The position numbers and the translations under genes were made by a program. Below are positions 8,384 through 17,990 of a DNA stretch of 64,000 nt, piece by piece; the first letter of the stretch is position 1; each line of letters opens with the position of its first letter. Below the pieces are notes generated by a model, which had not been told where the DNA came from, did no database searches, and was given only the letters and a program-made list of their open reading frames with translations. The DNA is taken from NCBI RefSeq assembly GCF_013404595.1, contig NZ_JABVAX010000001.1:372001-436000 (forward strand), read 5' to 3'. The DNA is from Jannaschia marina. Its GTDB lineage: Bacteria; Pseudomonadota; Alphaproteobacteria; Rhodobacterales; Rhodobacteraceae.

Positions 8384-9245
8384 AGTCCTTCTCCCTGTGC
8401 CAGCGCAGATAGTCCGGATGCGGCCAGTGCCGGCGGTCGACCTCGTCGAGGAGGAGGCGGTGCTCCGGGTTCACCAACCGCTCGACCGTCGGCAGGTCCA
8501 CCTTGTTGTGCGAGATCAGAAGGGAGTGATCGTCGGCCACGCGGATGAGCCCGCGGTCGAACATCCAGTGCAGCGTGCCCGAAAGGGCGATGCCATTGCG
8601 CACGACATCGGGTCCGCCATCCTTGACCGACCGGATATGACAGGCCTGCACCTCGGCCCGGCCTCCGCCGTTCCGGAGCCGCAGCGCCGAGATCGCGCAG
8701 CGCCCGCCGTAGGCGCGGCGCACCATCCGGGCAAAGGCTGCGTCTCGGGCGGGACGGGAGGTGAGGACGTGGCGGCGATCGTGTTCGAAGGTCGCGGCGT
8801 CTTCGGCCACCTGCCAGAGCGGCCCGTCGCGCGGGTGCGCGTCGATGTCCGGCACCTCCTGCAGCCCGGCATTAATGATGGCGGCGAAGTCGGCCGGCGA
8901 GACGCGGCGCACGGCGAGGGTGTTATTGCCACCCTTGAGCGCGAGACGGCTCTCGAAACGGGTACCGTCGAGTCGTGTCCGCGGCACCACCTTCTCGAAA
9001 TCAAGGGCCGATTTCGGATCGAGATCGGCGTAGAAGTGATCGCGGTCCATAGGATCGGGCCGGATCGCTAGGACCTTCTGAACATGTGTGTATCCATAGG
9101 CACCCTTCCGACTTTCGTAGAAGACCACCCAGTCGCCGACACACTCTTCAAGGATGCCGAGATACATTCTGGGAAAGTGATAGTGCAGCCCATGGGCGTC
9201 GTCGTAGATGGAGGCGGGGTTCTGGATCAGGACGGCGTGACTCAC
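8376..9245 (-). CDS. HNH endonuclease domain protein
   Basis: A 289-aa protein with a C-terminal HNH nuclease fold: [24 protein letters not shown], then [20 protein letters not shown], supplies the His, Asn and His of the metal site. The first 150 residues ([23 protein letters not shown]) resemble the N-terminal domain of putative restriction endonucleases of this type. The start is GTG 9245, overlapping the dnaE stop as GTGA, with GGAGGAG just upstream, so it is coupled to replicative polymerase translation. No methyltransferase gene is nearby to make it an ordinary restriction pair. Base composition looks somewhat less GC-rich than its neighbours. Target unknown. Confidence 0.88.
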   Translation of the reverse strand: MSHAVLIQNPASIYDDAHGLHYHFPRMYLGILEECVGDWVVFYESRKGAYGYTHVQKVLAIRPDPMDRDHFYADLDPKSALDFEKVVPRTRLDGTRFESRLALKGGNNTLAVRRVSPADFAAIINAGLQEVPDIDAHPRDGPLWQVAEDAATFEHDRRHVLTSRPARDAAFARMVRRAYGGRCAISALRLRNGGGRAEVQACHIRSVKDGGPDVVRNGIALSGTLHWMFDRGLIRVADDHSLLISHNKVDLPTVERLVNPEHRLLLDEVDRRHWPHPDYLRWHREKDYG

Positions 9246-12200
9246 ACCTCCTCCACCATGGCGACGCCGGGGAGGGAGCGGAGCGCGCCCTTCACCTTCG
9301 GGTTCACCGGGTAGAGATCGGGCAGGCGCAGCTCCACCTCGCCCGGAAGGTCGTCGCCCAGCAGGCAGAGGTGCATCGGTCCCCGCCCGCGCGCGCCGCT
9401 TTCCTTCGACAGCCGGTCGAGCAGTCCCTGGAGCGGGCCAACGGCCTCCGGCTCGTCGACGAAGACGCGCAGGCCGACCTGCGGTGCCTGATCCACGGCG
9501 TCGTCCATCGGGGTGACGGCACGGGCGAGGAGCTTGAGTTGATCGGCCTCCTGCGTGGCCTCGACCTGAAGGATCACGCGGCAGCCGGCCTCCAGATGCT
9601 CCCGGTGGGCGTCGAGCGTGTCGGAGAAGACCATGGCCTCGTAGGCCCCGGTCGGGTCGCTCGCCTGCAGGAAGGCGAACCTATTGCCGCGGGCCGACTT
9701 ACGCTCTTGCCGGGCCGAGACGATGCCGGCGATCTTGGCCACCATCGGACCGTTCCGGCTCTGCGTCTGCACGTCGGCGAGCGTCATCACCTTCTGCCGC
9801 TTGAGCGCGATCATGTAATCGTCGAGCGGATGGCCCGAGAGATAGAAGCCGATCGCCTTGAATTCCTCGCCCAGACGCTCGGCCGGGAGCCAGTCATCGC
9901 GGAAGGGCAGGCGGGGTTCGGGCAAGTCGTCGCCCGCTTCGCCGAAGAGCGAGACCTGATTGGAGGCGCGCTGCTCGAAGATCGCGCCGGAATAGGCCAC
10001 GAGCCCATCGAGCGCTTCCAGGACGCGGGCCCGGTTGTCGTCGATCTGGTCGAAGGCTCCGGCGCGGGCCAGCATCTCCAGCGGACGCTTGCCCACGCGC
10101 TTGAGGTCGACCCGGCGGGCGAAATCGTAGAGCGTGGAGAAGGGCGTCTCGCCGCGCCCTTCGATCACCAGTCCCATGGCCTCCACGCCCACGTTCTTGA
10201 GCGCGCCCAGCCCGTAGACCAGCTTGCCGTCCGCCACCGTGAACCGCGCCCGCGAACGGTTGACGCAGGGCGGCACGATCTCGAGCCCGAGGCCCCCGCG
10301 GTCCTCGGCCTTGCGCACCTCCTCGGCATAGACGGCGAGCTTGTCGGTCAGGTGGATGTCGCTGTTCATGATCCCGGCCATGAACTCGACCGGGTGGTTC
10401 GCCTTGAGCCAGGCCGTCTGATAGCTGACGACGGCATAGGCGGCGGCGTGGGACTTGTTGAAGCCATAGTTGGCGAACTTGTCGAGGAGCTTCCAGACCT
10501 CGTCGGCCTTCTTCGCGTCGACCCCGTTCTTCGCCGCGCCCTCGAGGAAGATCGGTTTCTGCGCGTCCATCTCGGCCTGAATCTTCTTGCCCATGGCGCG
10601 GCGCAGCAGGTCGGCACCGCCAAGCGAATAGCCCGCCATCTCCTGCGCGATCTGCATCACCTGTTCCTGGTAGACGATGATGCCCTGCGTCTCGTCGAGG
10701 ATGTGGTCGATGGAGGGGTGCAGCTTGTCGCGGGCCGACAGCCCGTTCTTGACCTCGCAATACTTCGGAATGTTCTCCATCGGACCGGGCCGATAGAGCG
10801 CGACAAGGGCCACGATGTCCTCGATACAGGTGGGTTTCATGCGCCGCAGCGCGTCCATCATGCCCGTCGATTCCACCTGGAACACGGCGACAGTGCGCGC
10901 GGCCGAGTAGAGGTCATAGCTCGCCTTGTCGTCGAGCGGGATGGCGTTGATGTCGTTTTCGGTCCCCGGTGCCGGCTCGTAGAGGTGCCGCCCATCAGCG
11001 GCGACGTGGATGTCGCGTCCCTGTGCACGAATCAGCTCTACGGCGTTCTGCACCTGTGTCAGCGTCTTGAGGCCCAGGAAGTCGAACTTCACGAGGCCGG
11101 CCTTCTCCACCCATTTCATGTTGAACTGGGTCGCCGGCATGTCCGAGCGCGGGTCCTTGTAGAGCGGCACCAGTCGGTCGAGCGGGCGGTCCCCGATCAC
11201 CACACCCGCGGCGTGGGTCGAGGCGTTGCGGAGAAGGCCCTCCAGCTTCTCGGCGTAGTCGAGGAGCCGCTTGACGGGATTCGTGCGCCCCTCCCGCCGG
11301 TCCTGCTCGCTCTCGCGGGCGGCTTCGCGCAGGCGCGGCTCCTCGGCCAGGGCCTTGGTGATGGAGACCGGCTTCACCCCCTCGACCGGGATCATCTTCG
11401 ACAGCTGGTCGCACTGGAAGTACGACATGCCCAGCACCCGCCCCACGTCGCGCACCGCGGCCTTCGACAGGAGCGCGCCGAAGGTGATGATCTGGCCCAC
11501 CTTGTCGCGGCCATACTTGTCTTGGACGTACTGGATGACCTCCTCGCGGCGGTCCATGCAGAAGTCGATGTCGAAGTCTGGCATCGAGACCCGCTCGGGG
11601 TTCAGGAACCGCTCGAAGAGAAGCGCATAGCGCAGCGGGTCGAGGTCGGTGATCGTGAGCGCATAGGCCACCAGCGACCCCGCGCCCGAGCCGCGTCCCG
11701 GTCCGACCGGAATGTCGTGCTCTTTGGCCCATTTGATGAAGTCGGCGACGATCAGGAAGTAGCCGGGGAAGCCCATCCCCTCGATGATGCCGAGCTCGTA
11801 GTCGAGCCGCTTCTCGTATTCCTCCACGGGCGCGGCATGGGGGATGACGGCCAGACGCGCGCGCAGGCCCTCCTCCGACTGGCGACGCAGCTCCTGCACC
11901 TCGTCATCGGCGAACTTCGGCAGGATGGGGTCGCGCCCGTAGGCCTTGAAGGCGCAGCGCCGCGCGATCTCGACGGTGTTCTCCACCGCCTCGGGCAAGT
12001 CGGCGAAAAGCGCCGCCATCTCCGAGGCGCTGGCGAAGTGGTGGCGCGGCGTGACCTGCCGGCGCGGGGCCTGCTGATCGACATAGGCTCCTTCGCCGAT
12101 ACAGAGGAAGGCGTCGTGGGCCTCGTGCATCCTGGCCTCGGGAAAATACACGTCGTTCGTCGCCACGAGCGGGAGGCCACGGGCATAGGCCTGCTCGACG

Positions 12201-12760
12201 TGGAAGCGCTCGGTCGGTTCCGGGGCGCGCTGGCGTTGCAGCTCTACATAGAGGCGGTCGCCGAAGATGCCGTGGAGCCGGCCGAGCAGATTCTCCGCCT
12301 TCGCCTCCTGCCCCTCAGATACGAGCCGCCCGATCGCCCCGTCCGGCCCGCCGGTCAGGCAGATGACGCCCGCGGAGAACTCCTCCAGCTCCTCCACTGT
12401 CACCTGCGGCACCATCTCGGGCCGGTTGAGATAGAGGCAGGAATTGAGCCGCATCAGGCATTCGTATCCCGTTTCGTTCTGCGCCAGCAGGACGACGGGC
12501 GCGGGCTTGCGCGGCTTCTCCCCCGGCGCGGCCGGGTCGTGCATCAGGTCGATCTGGCACCCCATGATCGGCTGGATGCCCTTGCCGGCGAGTCCTGTCG
12601 CCGCCTCGAGCCCCGCGAACATGTTGTTGGTATCCGTCACCGCGACCGCGGGCATCCCGTTGCGCGCGACGAGGTCGGGCAGCGCCTTGAGCCGCAGCGC
12701 CCCCTCGAGCAGCGAATACTCGGTATGGACGCGCAGGTGTATGAATCGAGGATCGGACAT
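9242..12760 (-). CDS. dnaE: DNA polymerase III subunit alpha
   Basis: The 1172-aa replicative polymerase of the cytoplasmic holoenzyme. An N-terminal PHP domain (about 5-270) starts RFIHLRVHTEYSLLEGALR. The C-family palm holds GPGRGSGAGSLVAYAL and the catalytic pair Asp397/Asp399 in PDFDIDFCMDRR. Fingers, a tandem helix-hairpin-helix region and the OB fold (about 1000-1085, KIAGIVSARQERKSARGNRF) follow, as in DnaE1, and the length is normal. ATG 12760 is supported by homologous N-termini (SxPRFIHLRVH). It is the first gene of a unit continuing through the overlapping HNH gene and the M20 hydrolase. Confidence 0.98.
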   Translation of the reverse strand: MSDPRFIHLRVHTEYSLLEGALRLKALPDLVARNGMPAVAVTDTNNMFAGLEAATGLAGKGIQPIMGCQIDLMHDPAAPGEKPRKPAPVVLLAQNETGYECLMRLNSCLYLNRPEMVPQVTVEELEEFSAGVICLTGGPDGAIGRLVSEGQEAKAENLLGRLHGIFGDRLYVELQRQRAPEPTERFHVEQAYARGLPLVATNDVYFPEARMHEAHDAFLCIGEGAYVDQQAPRRQVTPRHHFASASEMAALFADLPEAVENTVEIARRCAFKAYGRDPILPKFADDEVQELRRQSEEGLRARLAVIPHAAPVEEYEKRLDYELGIIEGMGFPGYFLIVADFIKWAKEHDIPVGPGRGSGAGSLVAYALTITDLDPLRYALLFERFLNPERVSMPDFDIDFCMDRREEVIQYVQDKYGRDKVGQIITFGALLSKAAVRDVGRVLGMSYFQCDQLSKMIPVEGVKPVSITKALAEEPRLREAARESEQDRREGRTNPVKRLLDYAEKLEGLLRNASTHAAGVVIGDRPLDRLVPLYKDPRSDMPATQFNMKWVEKAGLVKFDFLGLKTLTQVQNAVELIRAQGRDIHVAADGRHLYEPAPGTENDINAIPLDDKASYDLYSAARTVAVFQVESTGMMDALRRMKPTCIEDIVALVALYRPGPMENIPKYCEVKNGLSARDKLHPSIDHILDETQGIIVYQEQVMQIAQEMAGYSLGGADLLRRAMGKKIQAEMDAQKPIFLEGAAKNGVDAKKADEVWKLLDKFANYGFNKSHAAAYAVVSYQTAWLKANHPVEFMAGIMNSDIHLTDKLAVYAEEVRKAEDRGGLGLEIVPPCVNRSRARFTVADGKLVYGLGALKNVGVEAMGLVIEGRGETPFSTLYDFARRVDLKRVGKRPLEMLARAGAFDQIDDNRARVLEALDGLVAYSGAIFEQRASNQVSLFGEAGDDLPEPRLPFRDDWLPAERLGEEFKAIGFYLSGHPLDDYMIALKRQKVMTLADVQTQSRNGPMVAKIAGIVSARQERKSARGNRFAFLQASDPTGAYEAMVFSDTLDAHREHLEAGCRVILQVEATQEADQLKLLARAVTPMDDAVDQAPQVGLRVFVDEPEAVGPLQGLLDRLSKESGARGRGPMHLCLLGDDLPGEVELRLPDLYPVNPKVKGALRSLPGVAMVEEV

Positions 12761-12843
12761 GCCCTATATCTAGCGATCCGGATGTCCTGTCGAAAGCCCG
12801 TTCTATGGTTGACGCCGGGCCGCGCGCGGCGAAGTCTGCACCG

Positions 12844-13161
12844 ATGATCCCCTGGCTTCTCCTCCTTGTCGCGGGCCTTCTGGAAGTGGTCTGGGCGGCC
12901 GCGCTCAAGGCTAGCGATGGCTTCGCCCACCCCGGGTATGCCGCCCTCACGGCCGTGTCCGCCGCCGCGAGCTTCTGGCTCCTCGGTCTCGCCATGCGGG
13001 ATCTGCCGCTCGGCACCGCCTATTCCGTCTGGGTCGGCATCGGGGCGGCGGGCGCGGTGATCTTCGGGATCGTCTGGTTCGGCGACCCGGCCACGCCCCT
13101 GCGGCTCCTGGCGCTCGGCATGATCCTCGGGGGCGTCGCGCTCCTCAAGGTGGCGGGCTAG
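12844..13161 (+). CDS. SMR family transporter, SugE/Gdx-like
   Basis: A 105-aa inner-membrane protein with four predicted helices. Glu14 in [19 protein letters not shown] is the essential proton- and substrate-binding acid of small multidrug resistance proteins. [20 protein letters not shown] in helix 3 is typical of the SugE/Gdx branch, which exports guanidinium or quaternary ammonium ions as a dimer. I chose ATG 12844 rather than upstream starts because it gives the normal SugE N-terminus [11 protein letters not shown]. No second SMR gene is adjacent, so a homodimer is likely. Substrate is assigned by family only. Confidence 0.9.
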   Translation: MIPWLLLLVAGLLEVVWAAALKASDGFAHPGYAALTAVSAAASFWLLGLAMRDLPLGTAYSVWVGIGAAGAVIFGIVWFGDPATPLRLLALGMILGGVALLKVAG

Positions 13162-13378
13162 CCCACGAGCGCGATGTGCACCGCGTTTGCCGCAGGCCGA
13201 CCGCCGTCGAAGCGACCACCTGGACGAAGGCCGTGCCCACGAACGCGATCAAAGGGCCGACACCGCGGATCGCAAGGGCGACGAGTTTCCGTTCGCCCCG
13301 TCCGCCGGGGCGTCGCGCGACACCGGCCCCGATCGAGGCCCCGCCCTTGCAAATCGGCCCCCGGGCGGGTTTCATCAT
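13145..13378 (-). CDS. Possible small membrane protein opposite the sugE-xdhA gap
   Basis: A 77-aa minus-strand frame whose double ATG (13378, 13375) is preceded by the strong ribosome site AGAAGGAG with a five-base spacer. One hydrophobic stretch is visible ([19 protein letters not shown]). It ends 17 bases inside the convergent SMR gene. Its last quarter reads [15 protein letters not shown], unlike a normal protein end, and a one-base shift would instead give [10 protein letters not shown] and a stop at 13158, so the frame may be damaged or not a gene. I recognise no family. It is the only content I see in the 283-bp gap before xdhA. Confidence 0.3.
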   Translation of the reverse strand: MMKPARGPICKGGASIGAGVARRPGGRGERKLVALAIRGVGPLIAFVGTAFVQVVASTAVGLRQTRCTSRSWASPPP

Positions 13379-13444
13379 CTGCGCTCCTTCTACGCCGCAT
13401 CGAAGGAGCGGTTCCCGGCATCTGGTATCGCGGCGAAAGACGAC

Positions 13445-14806
13445 ATGGACATTCCCTTCCGTCTCAACGGCGAGGACACCCGAGCCACGACCGATGACCC
13501 GACGACGACGCTCCTCGACTGGCTGCGTGAGAGCCGGGGCCTGACGGGCACGAAGGAGGGCTGCAACGAGGGCGACTGCGGGGCCTGTTCCGTCATCGTG
13601 ACCGGGCCGGACGGGGTGCCGAAGGCGCTCAACGCCTGCATCCTCTTCCTGCCCCAGCTTGCCGGCAAGGCGGTGCGCACGGTCGAGGGGCTCGCCGGGC
13701 CGGACGGCACGCTCCATCCGGTGCAGCAGGCCATGGTCGACGAACATGGCTCCCAATGCGGCTTCTGCACGCCCGGCTTCGTCACCACGATGGCCGCCGC
13801 CCACGCGCGCGGCGCGACCGATCACGCCGACCAGATCGCCGGCAACCTCTGCCGCTGCACGGGCTATGCGCCGATCCTGCGCGCCGCCGAGGAGGCGGCC
13901 AGGGCCCCGGTGCCGGATCAGATGAGCGAGGCCCCCGTCTGCGCTTCACACATCCTCGGGTCCGATCACCGTCACCCGCAAACCGCCGACGATCTGGCGG
14001 ATTGGTATATCGACAACCCCGACGCCACGCTCGTTGCGGGGGCGACCGACGTGGGCCTCTGGGTGACGAAGCAGTTCCGCCCGTTGGGCAAGCTCGCCTT
14101 CCTCGCCGGCTGCGACGACCTGAAGGGGATCGAGATCACGGAGGACGAGATTTCCATCGGCGCGATGTGCGACATGGAGACCCTGCGCCACGCCATCGCG
14201 CCCCATTTCGCCAGCTTCGCGGAGCTTCTTCGGCGCTATGGCTCGGTCCAGGTGCGCAACGCGGCCACCCTCGGGGGCAACATCGCCAACGGCTCGCCCA
14301 TCGGTGACAGCCCGCCGCCGCTCATCGCACTCGGGGCGACGCTGCACCTGCGACGGGGGGACGACCGGCGGTCGATGCCGCTCGAAGACTACTTCCTCGA
14401 CTACGGCAAGCAGGACCGGCAGCCGGGCGAGTTCGTCGAGCGCGTGACGATCCCGCGGCAATCCGACGCGCTCGTCTGCCACAAGCTGTCGAAGCGGTTC
14501 GATCAGGACATCTCCGCCGTCTGCGGGGCGTTCAATCTAACGGTCGAGGACAAGACGGTCACGGCCGCCCGCGTGGCCTTCGGCGGCATGGCCGGTACGC
14601 CGAAACGGGCACCCGCGACCGAGGCCGCGCTCGTCGATCAGCCCTTCACCCTGGAAACGCTGGAGCGGGCGGCAAAATCCTTGGCGAAGGATTTTACCCC
14701 GCTGAGCGACATGCGGGCCTCCGCCGACTACCGTCTGCGCGCCGCGGAGGGGATGCTGCGCCGTCTTGCGAGCAACGCGCCGTCGGTGCTGGAGGTGCGC
14801 CCGTGA
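13445..14806 (+). CDS. xdhA: Xanthine dehydrogenase small subunit (2Fe-2S and FAD domains)
   Basis: A 453-aa cytoplasmic subunit carrying electrons from the molybdenum site to NAD+. The plant-type 2Fe-2S domain has [12 protein letters not shown], the second cluster domain has QCGFCTPGF and GNLCRCTGY, and the FAD domain (from about 175) shows [12 protein letters not shown] and [21 protein letters not shown]. Domain order matches bacterial XdhA. ATG 13445 gives the usual start [10 protein letters not shown]. The stop overlaps the xdhB GTG (GTGA). Together with XdhB it oxidises hypoxanthine and xanthine to urate. Confidence 0.96.
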   Translation: MDIPFRLNGEDTRATTDDPTTTLLDWLRESRGLTGTKEGCNEGDCGACSVIVTGPDGVPKALNACILFLPQLAGKAVRTVEGLAGPDGTLHPVQQAMVDEHGSQCGFCTPGFVTTMAAAHARGATDHADQIAGNLCRCTGYAPILRAAEEAARAPVPDQMSEAPVCASHILGSDHRHPQTADDLADWYIDNPDATLVAGATDVGLWVTKQFRPLGKLAFLAGCDDLKGIEITEDEISIGAMCDMETLRHAIAPHFASFAELLRRYGSVQVRNAATLGGNIANGSPIGDSPPPLIALGATLHLRRGDDRRSMPLEDYFLDYGKQDRQPGEFVERVTIPRQSDALVCHKLSKRFDQDISAVCGAFNLTVEDKTVTAARVAFGGMAGTPKRAPATEAALVDQPFTLETLERAAKSLAKDFTPLSDMRASADYRLRAAEGMLRRLASNAPSVLEVRP

Positions 14807-17091
14807 CCGTCGCGAAGCCCTTGCCGCACGAAAGCGCCCGCCTGCACGTCACCGGCACCGCGCGCTATACCGACGACGTTCCCGCGCCCACGGGCTGCCT
14901 GCATCTCGCCTTCGGGGTTGCCGAGGTGGCGCGCGGCAGGCTCGACGCGCTCGACGTTTCGGCCGTTCGGGCCGCATCCGGTGTCGTGGCGGTCTTCACG
15001 GCCGATGACCTCGACCCGATGCCCGATTGCTCTCCCTCGCTCCACGACGAGCCGCTCCTCTGCACCGGGGAAATCCACTACGCGGGCCAGCCGCTCTACC
15101 TTGTGGTGGCGGAGAGCCACCTCGACGCGCGCAGGGCGGCCCGGCTGCACCGGGCGGAGGTGACCGAAGGAGCGCCGCTCCTGACGATCGAGGATGCGCT
15201 TGCCGCCGAGAGCTGGTTCGACGGCGGGCCGCGCGTCTGGACGGACGGCGATGTCGAGGCCGCGCTCGCCGCCGCGCCCCATGTCGTGACCGGGCAGATC
15301 GAGATGGGCGGGCAGGAGCATTTCTACCTCGAGGGGCAGGCGGCGCTCGCGCTACCCTCGGAGGCGGGCGAGATGCACGTGCTGACCTCCACGCAGCACC
15401 CGACGGAGATCCAGCACAAGGTCGCGGACGCATTGGGCGTGCCGATGCACGCGGTCCGCTCCGAAGTGCGGCGCATGGGCGGCGGCTTCGGCGGCAAGGA
15501 GAGCCAGGGCAACGCGCTCGCCGTGGCCTGCGCCGTCGCGGCGCGGGCGACGGGGCGTGCCTGCCGGATGCGCTACGACCGCGACGACGATTTCGTCGTC
15601 ACCGGCAAGCGCCACGACTTCCGCATCGCCTACGAGGTGGGTCACGACGACGCGGGCCGGGTGCTGGGCGTGAAGTTCCGCCACTGGACGCGCTGCGGCT
15701 GGGCGCAGGATCTGTCGCTTCCCGTCGCCGACCGCGCGATGCTGCACGCCGACAACGCCTACGACATCCCCGCGATGTCGATCGAGAGCTGGCGGCTGCG
15801 CACCAACACCCAGTCGGCCACGGCCTTCCGCGGCTTCGGCGGGCCGCAGGGGATGCTCGGGATCGAGCGGGTGATGGATCACGTGGCCTACGTCGTCGGG
15901 CGCGATCCGCTGGAGGTACGGCGGCTCAACTTCTACGCCGATGCAGAGGATGACCGCACGGGAAACGGCCGCACGCATTATGGCCAGGATGTCTCCGACT
16001 TCTGTCTGAACGCGCTCGTCGACCGACTGGCCGACACGAGCGACTACGCCGCCCGACGCGCCCGGGTGGCCGAATGGAATGCCGACAACCCGGTTCTCAA
16101 GCGCGGGATCGCGCTGACGCCGGTGAAGTTCGGCATCTCCTTCACCCTGACGCACCTCAATCAGGCCGGCGCGCTGGTCCACGTCTATGCCGACGGCTCG
16201 GTCCACCTGAACCACGGCGGCACGGAGATGGGTCAGGGGCTGCACTCCAAGGTGGCGCAGGTCGCCGCCGGCCGCTTCGGCTGCGACCCGGCCCGGATCA
16301 AGGTGACGGCCACCGACACGGGCAAGGTGCCCAACACTTCGGCCACCGCGGCCTCCTCGGGGGCGGATCTGAACGGGATGGCCGTCAAGGCCGCCTGCGA
16401 CACGATCCGCGACCGCATCGCCACCTTCCTGGCCGAGACGCATCAGGCCGATCCTGCGTCCGTCGTTTTCGCGGGGGACGCGGTGCGCGTCGGCGGGGAG
16501 AGCTACCCCTTCGAGAAAGCGGCGACGATGGCCTATGCCGGTCGCGTCCCGCTCTCCTCGACGGGGTTCTACGCGACGCCCGAGATCAGCTGGGACAGGG
16601 AGGCAGGCCGGGGCCGGCCGTTCTACTACTTCGCCTACGGCGCGGCCTGTTCGGAGGTGGTGATCGACACGCTGACGGGCGAGAACCGCATCCTGCGCGC
16701 CGACATCCTGCATGACGCGGGGGCGTCCCTGAACCCCGCGCTCGACCTGGGGCAGGTGGAGGGCGGCTTCGTACAGGGCGCGGGCTGGCTCACGACGGAG
16801 GAGTTGGTTTGGGACGAGAGGGGCCGTCTGCGCACCCATGCGCCCTCGACCTACAAGATCCCCTGTGCCTCGGACGTGCCCGAGGTCTTCAATGTCGACC
16901 TCTGGGCGGGCGCGAACCGGGAGGAGACGATCTATCGCTCCAAGGCCGTGGGCGAGCCGCCCTTCATGCACGGGATCAGCGTGCTGATGGCCCTGTCCGA
17001 CGCCATCGCCGCCTGCGGCGACGGCTACCCCGCACTTGACGCGCCGGCCACGGCGGAGCGGGTGCTCGGCGCGGTGCGGGCGATTTCGTGA
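14803..17091 (+). CDS. xdhB: Xanthine dehydrogenase molybdopterin-binding subunit
   Basis: The 762-aa catalytic subunit that binds molybdopterin cofactor. [35 protein letters not shown] and the glycine-rich [15 protein letters not shown] are cofactor-contacting segments; the active-site Glu lies in [12 protein letters not shown] near the C-terminus. [19 protein letters not shown] is the usual N-terminal start of the family. The start is GTG 14803, coupled to xdhA; the stop overlaps the GTG of xdhC. Length is normal. Confidence 0.96.
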   Translation: MTVAKPLPHESARLHVTGTARYTDDVPAPTGCLHLAFGVAEVARGRLDALDVSAVRAASGVVAVFTADDLDPMPDCSPSLHDEPLLCTGEIHYAGQPLYLVVAESHLDARRAARLHRAEVTEGAPLLTIEDALAAESWFDGGPRVWTDGDVEAALAAAPHVVTGQIEMGGQEHFYLEGQAALALPSEAGEMHVLTSTQHPTEIQHKVADALGVPMHAVRSEVRRMGGGFGGKESQGNALAVACAVAARATGRACRMRYDRDDDFVVTGKRHDFRIAYEVGHDDAGRVLGVKFRHWTRCGWAQDLSLPVADRAMLHADNAYDIPAMSIESWRLRTNTQSATAFRGFGGPQGMLGIERVMDHVAYVVGRDPLEVRRLNFYADAEDDRTGNGRTHYGQDVSDFCLNALVDRLADTSDYAARRARVAEWNADNPVLKRGIALTPVKFGISFTLTHLNQAGALVHVYADGSVHLNHGGTEMGQGLHSKVAQVAAGRFGCDPARIKVTATDTGKVPNTSATAASSGADLNGMAVKAACDTIRDRIATFLAETHQADPASVVFAGDAVRVGGESYPFEKAATMAYAGRVPLSSTGFYATPEISWDREAGRGRPFYYFAYGAACSEVVIDTLTGENRILRADILHDAGASLNPALDLGQVEGGFVQGAGWLTTEELVWDERGRLRTHAPSTYKIPCASDVPEVFNVDLWAGANREETIYRSKAVGEPPFMHGISVLMALSDAIAACGDGYPALDAPATAERVLGAVRAIS

Positions 17092-17990
17092 CGCTCGACG
17101 TCGAACGGCTGGCGGCGCTTCTGGCGGCGCATGGCCCGCTTGCCCGCGTCGTGGTGGCCGAGGCGCGGGGGTCCGTGCCCCGCGGAGCGGGCACGGCGAT
17201 GCATGTGTGGGAGAGCGGCTTCGACGGCACGATCGGCGGCGGGGCGCTGGAATGGCAGGCGCTCGCCGCCGCGCGTGAGGTATTGCTGCGGGGCGGGTCT
17301 CGGGTGCTGCGCCTGCCGCTCGGACCCGCGCTCGGGCAGTGCTGCGGCGGGGCGGTGACGCTGGTGATCGAGCGGCTGGACGCGGTGCCCGAAACCCCGT
17401 GGCTGCGCCGGGTCGAGGGCACGGCGGCGGCCCCGTCGCTCGACGGGTTCGCCTTTGCCGACGGCTGGCTGCGAGAGGAAGCGCGCGCGCCCGCGCGGCC
17501 CGTCTGGATCTGGGGTGCGGGCCACGTCGGCGCGGCGCTCGCCGCCGTCCTCGCCCCGTTGCCCGATGTCGCCCTCACCTGGATCGACGAGAGCGCGGCC
17601 CGCTTCGACGCCCTCGGCCTCGGGCCGCAGGAGCCACCGGGCGTGACGCGCCTCGTCGCCACCGACCTGCCGCGCGCGATGGCCCATGCCCCCGAGACGG
17701 CGGCGCATCTCATCGTCACCTACAGCCACGACCACGATCTCGCGCTCTGCCATGCCGCGCTGACGCGGGGGTTCGGCTTTTGCGGGGTCATCGGATCGGC
17801 CACCAAATGGGCGCGCTTCCGGTCACGTCTCGCCGCGCTCGGGCACGCAGAGGGGACGATCGCGCGCATCACCTGCCCGATCGGCGACCCGGCTCTCGGG
17901 AAACATCCGCAGGCCATTGCCGTCGGCGTCGCGGCCAGTCTACTGTCGCAATGGCTGCCGGTGGCGGCCACAGGGGAGACGACCGTTTGA
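17088..17990 (+). CDS. xdhC: Xanthine dehydrogenase accessory protein XdhC
   Basis: A 300-aa chaperone that binds molybdenum cofactor, promotes its sulfuration and inserts it into XdhB. The N-terminal XdhC/CoxI domain contains ARVVVAEARGSVPRGAGTAM and GTIGGGALEWQAL; the C-terminal Rossmann domain begins VWIWGAGHVGAALAAVL and contains TYSHDHDLALCHAAL and FCGVIGSATKWARFRSRL. The start is GTG 17088 (GTGA overlap with xdhB), and its TGA overlaps the TTG start of the ABC ATPase, so enzyme, chaperone and transporter are translated as one coupled unit. Confidence 0.95.
   Translation: MTLDVERLAALLAAHGPLARVVVAEARGSVPRGAGTAMHVWESGFDGTIGGGALEWQALAAAREVLLRGGSRVLRLPLGPALGQCCGGAVTLVIERLDAVPETPWLRRVEGTAAAPSLDGFAFADGWLREEARAPARPVWIWGAGHVGAALAAVLAPLPDVALTWIDESAARFDALGLGPQEPPGVTRLVATDLPRAMAHAPETAAHLIVTYSHDHDLALCHAALTRGFGFCGVIGSATKWARFRSRLAALGHAEGTIARITCPIGDPALGKHPQAIAVGVAASLLSQWLPVAATGETTV

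Noticed and set aside
9086-12847. Long plus-strand open frame opposite dnaE
   Set aside because: Pure antisense shadow of dnaE with low-complexity His/Arg/Leu-rich translation and no recognisable domain.
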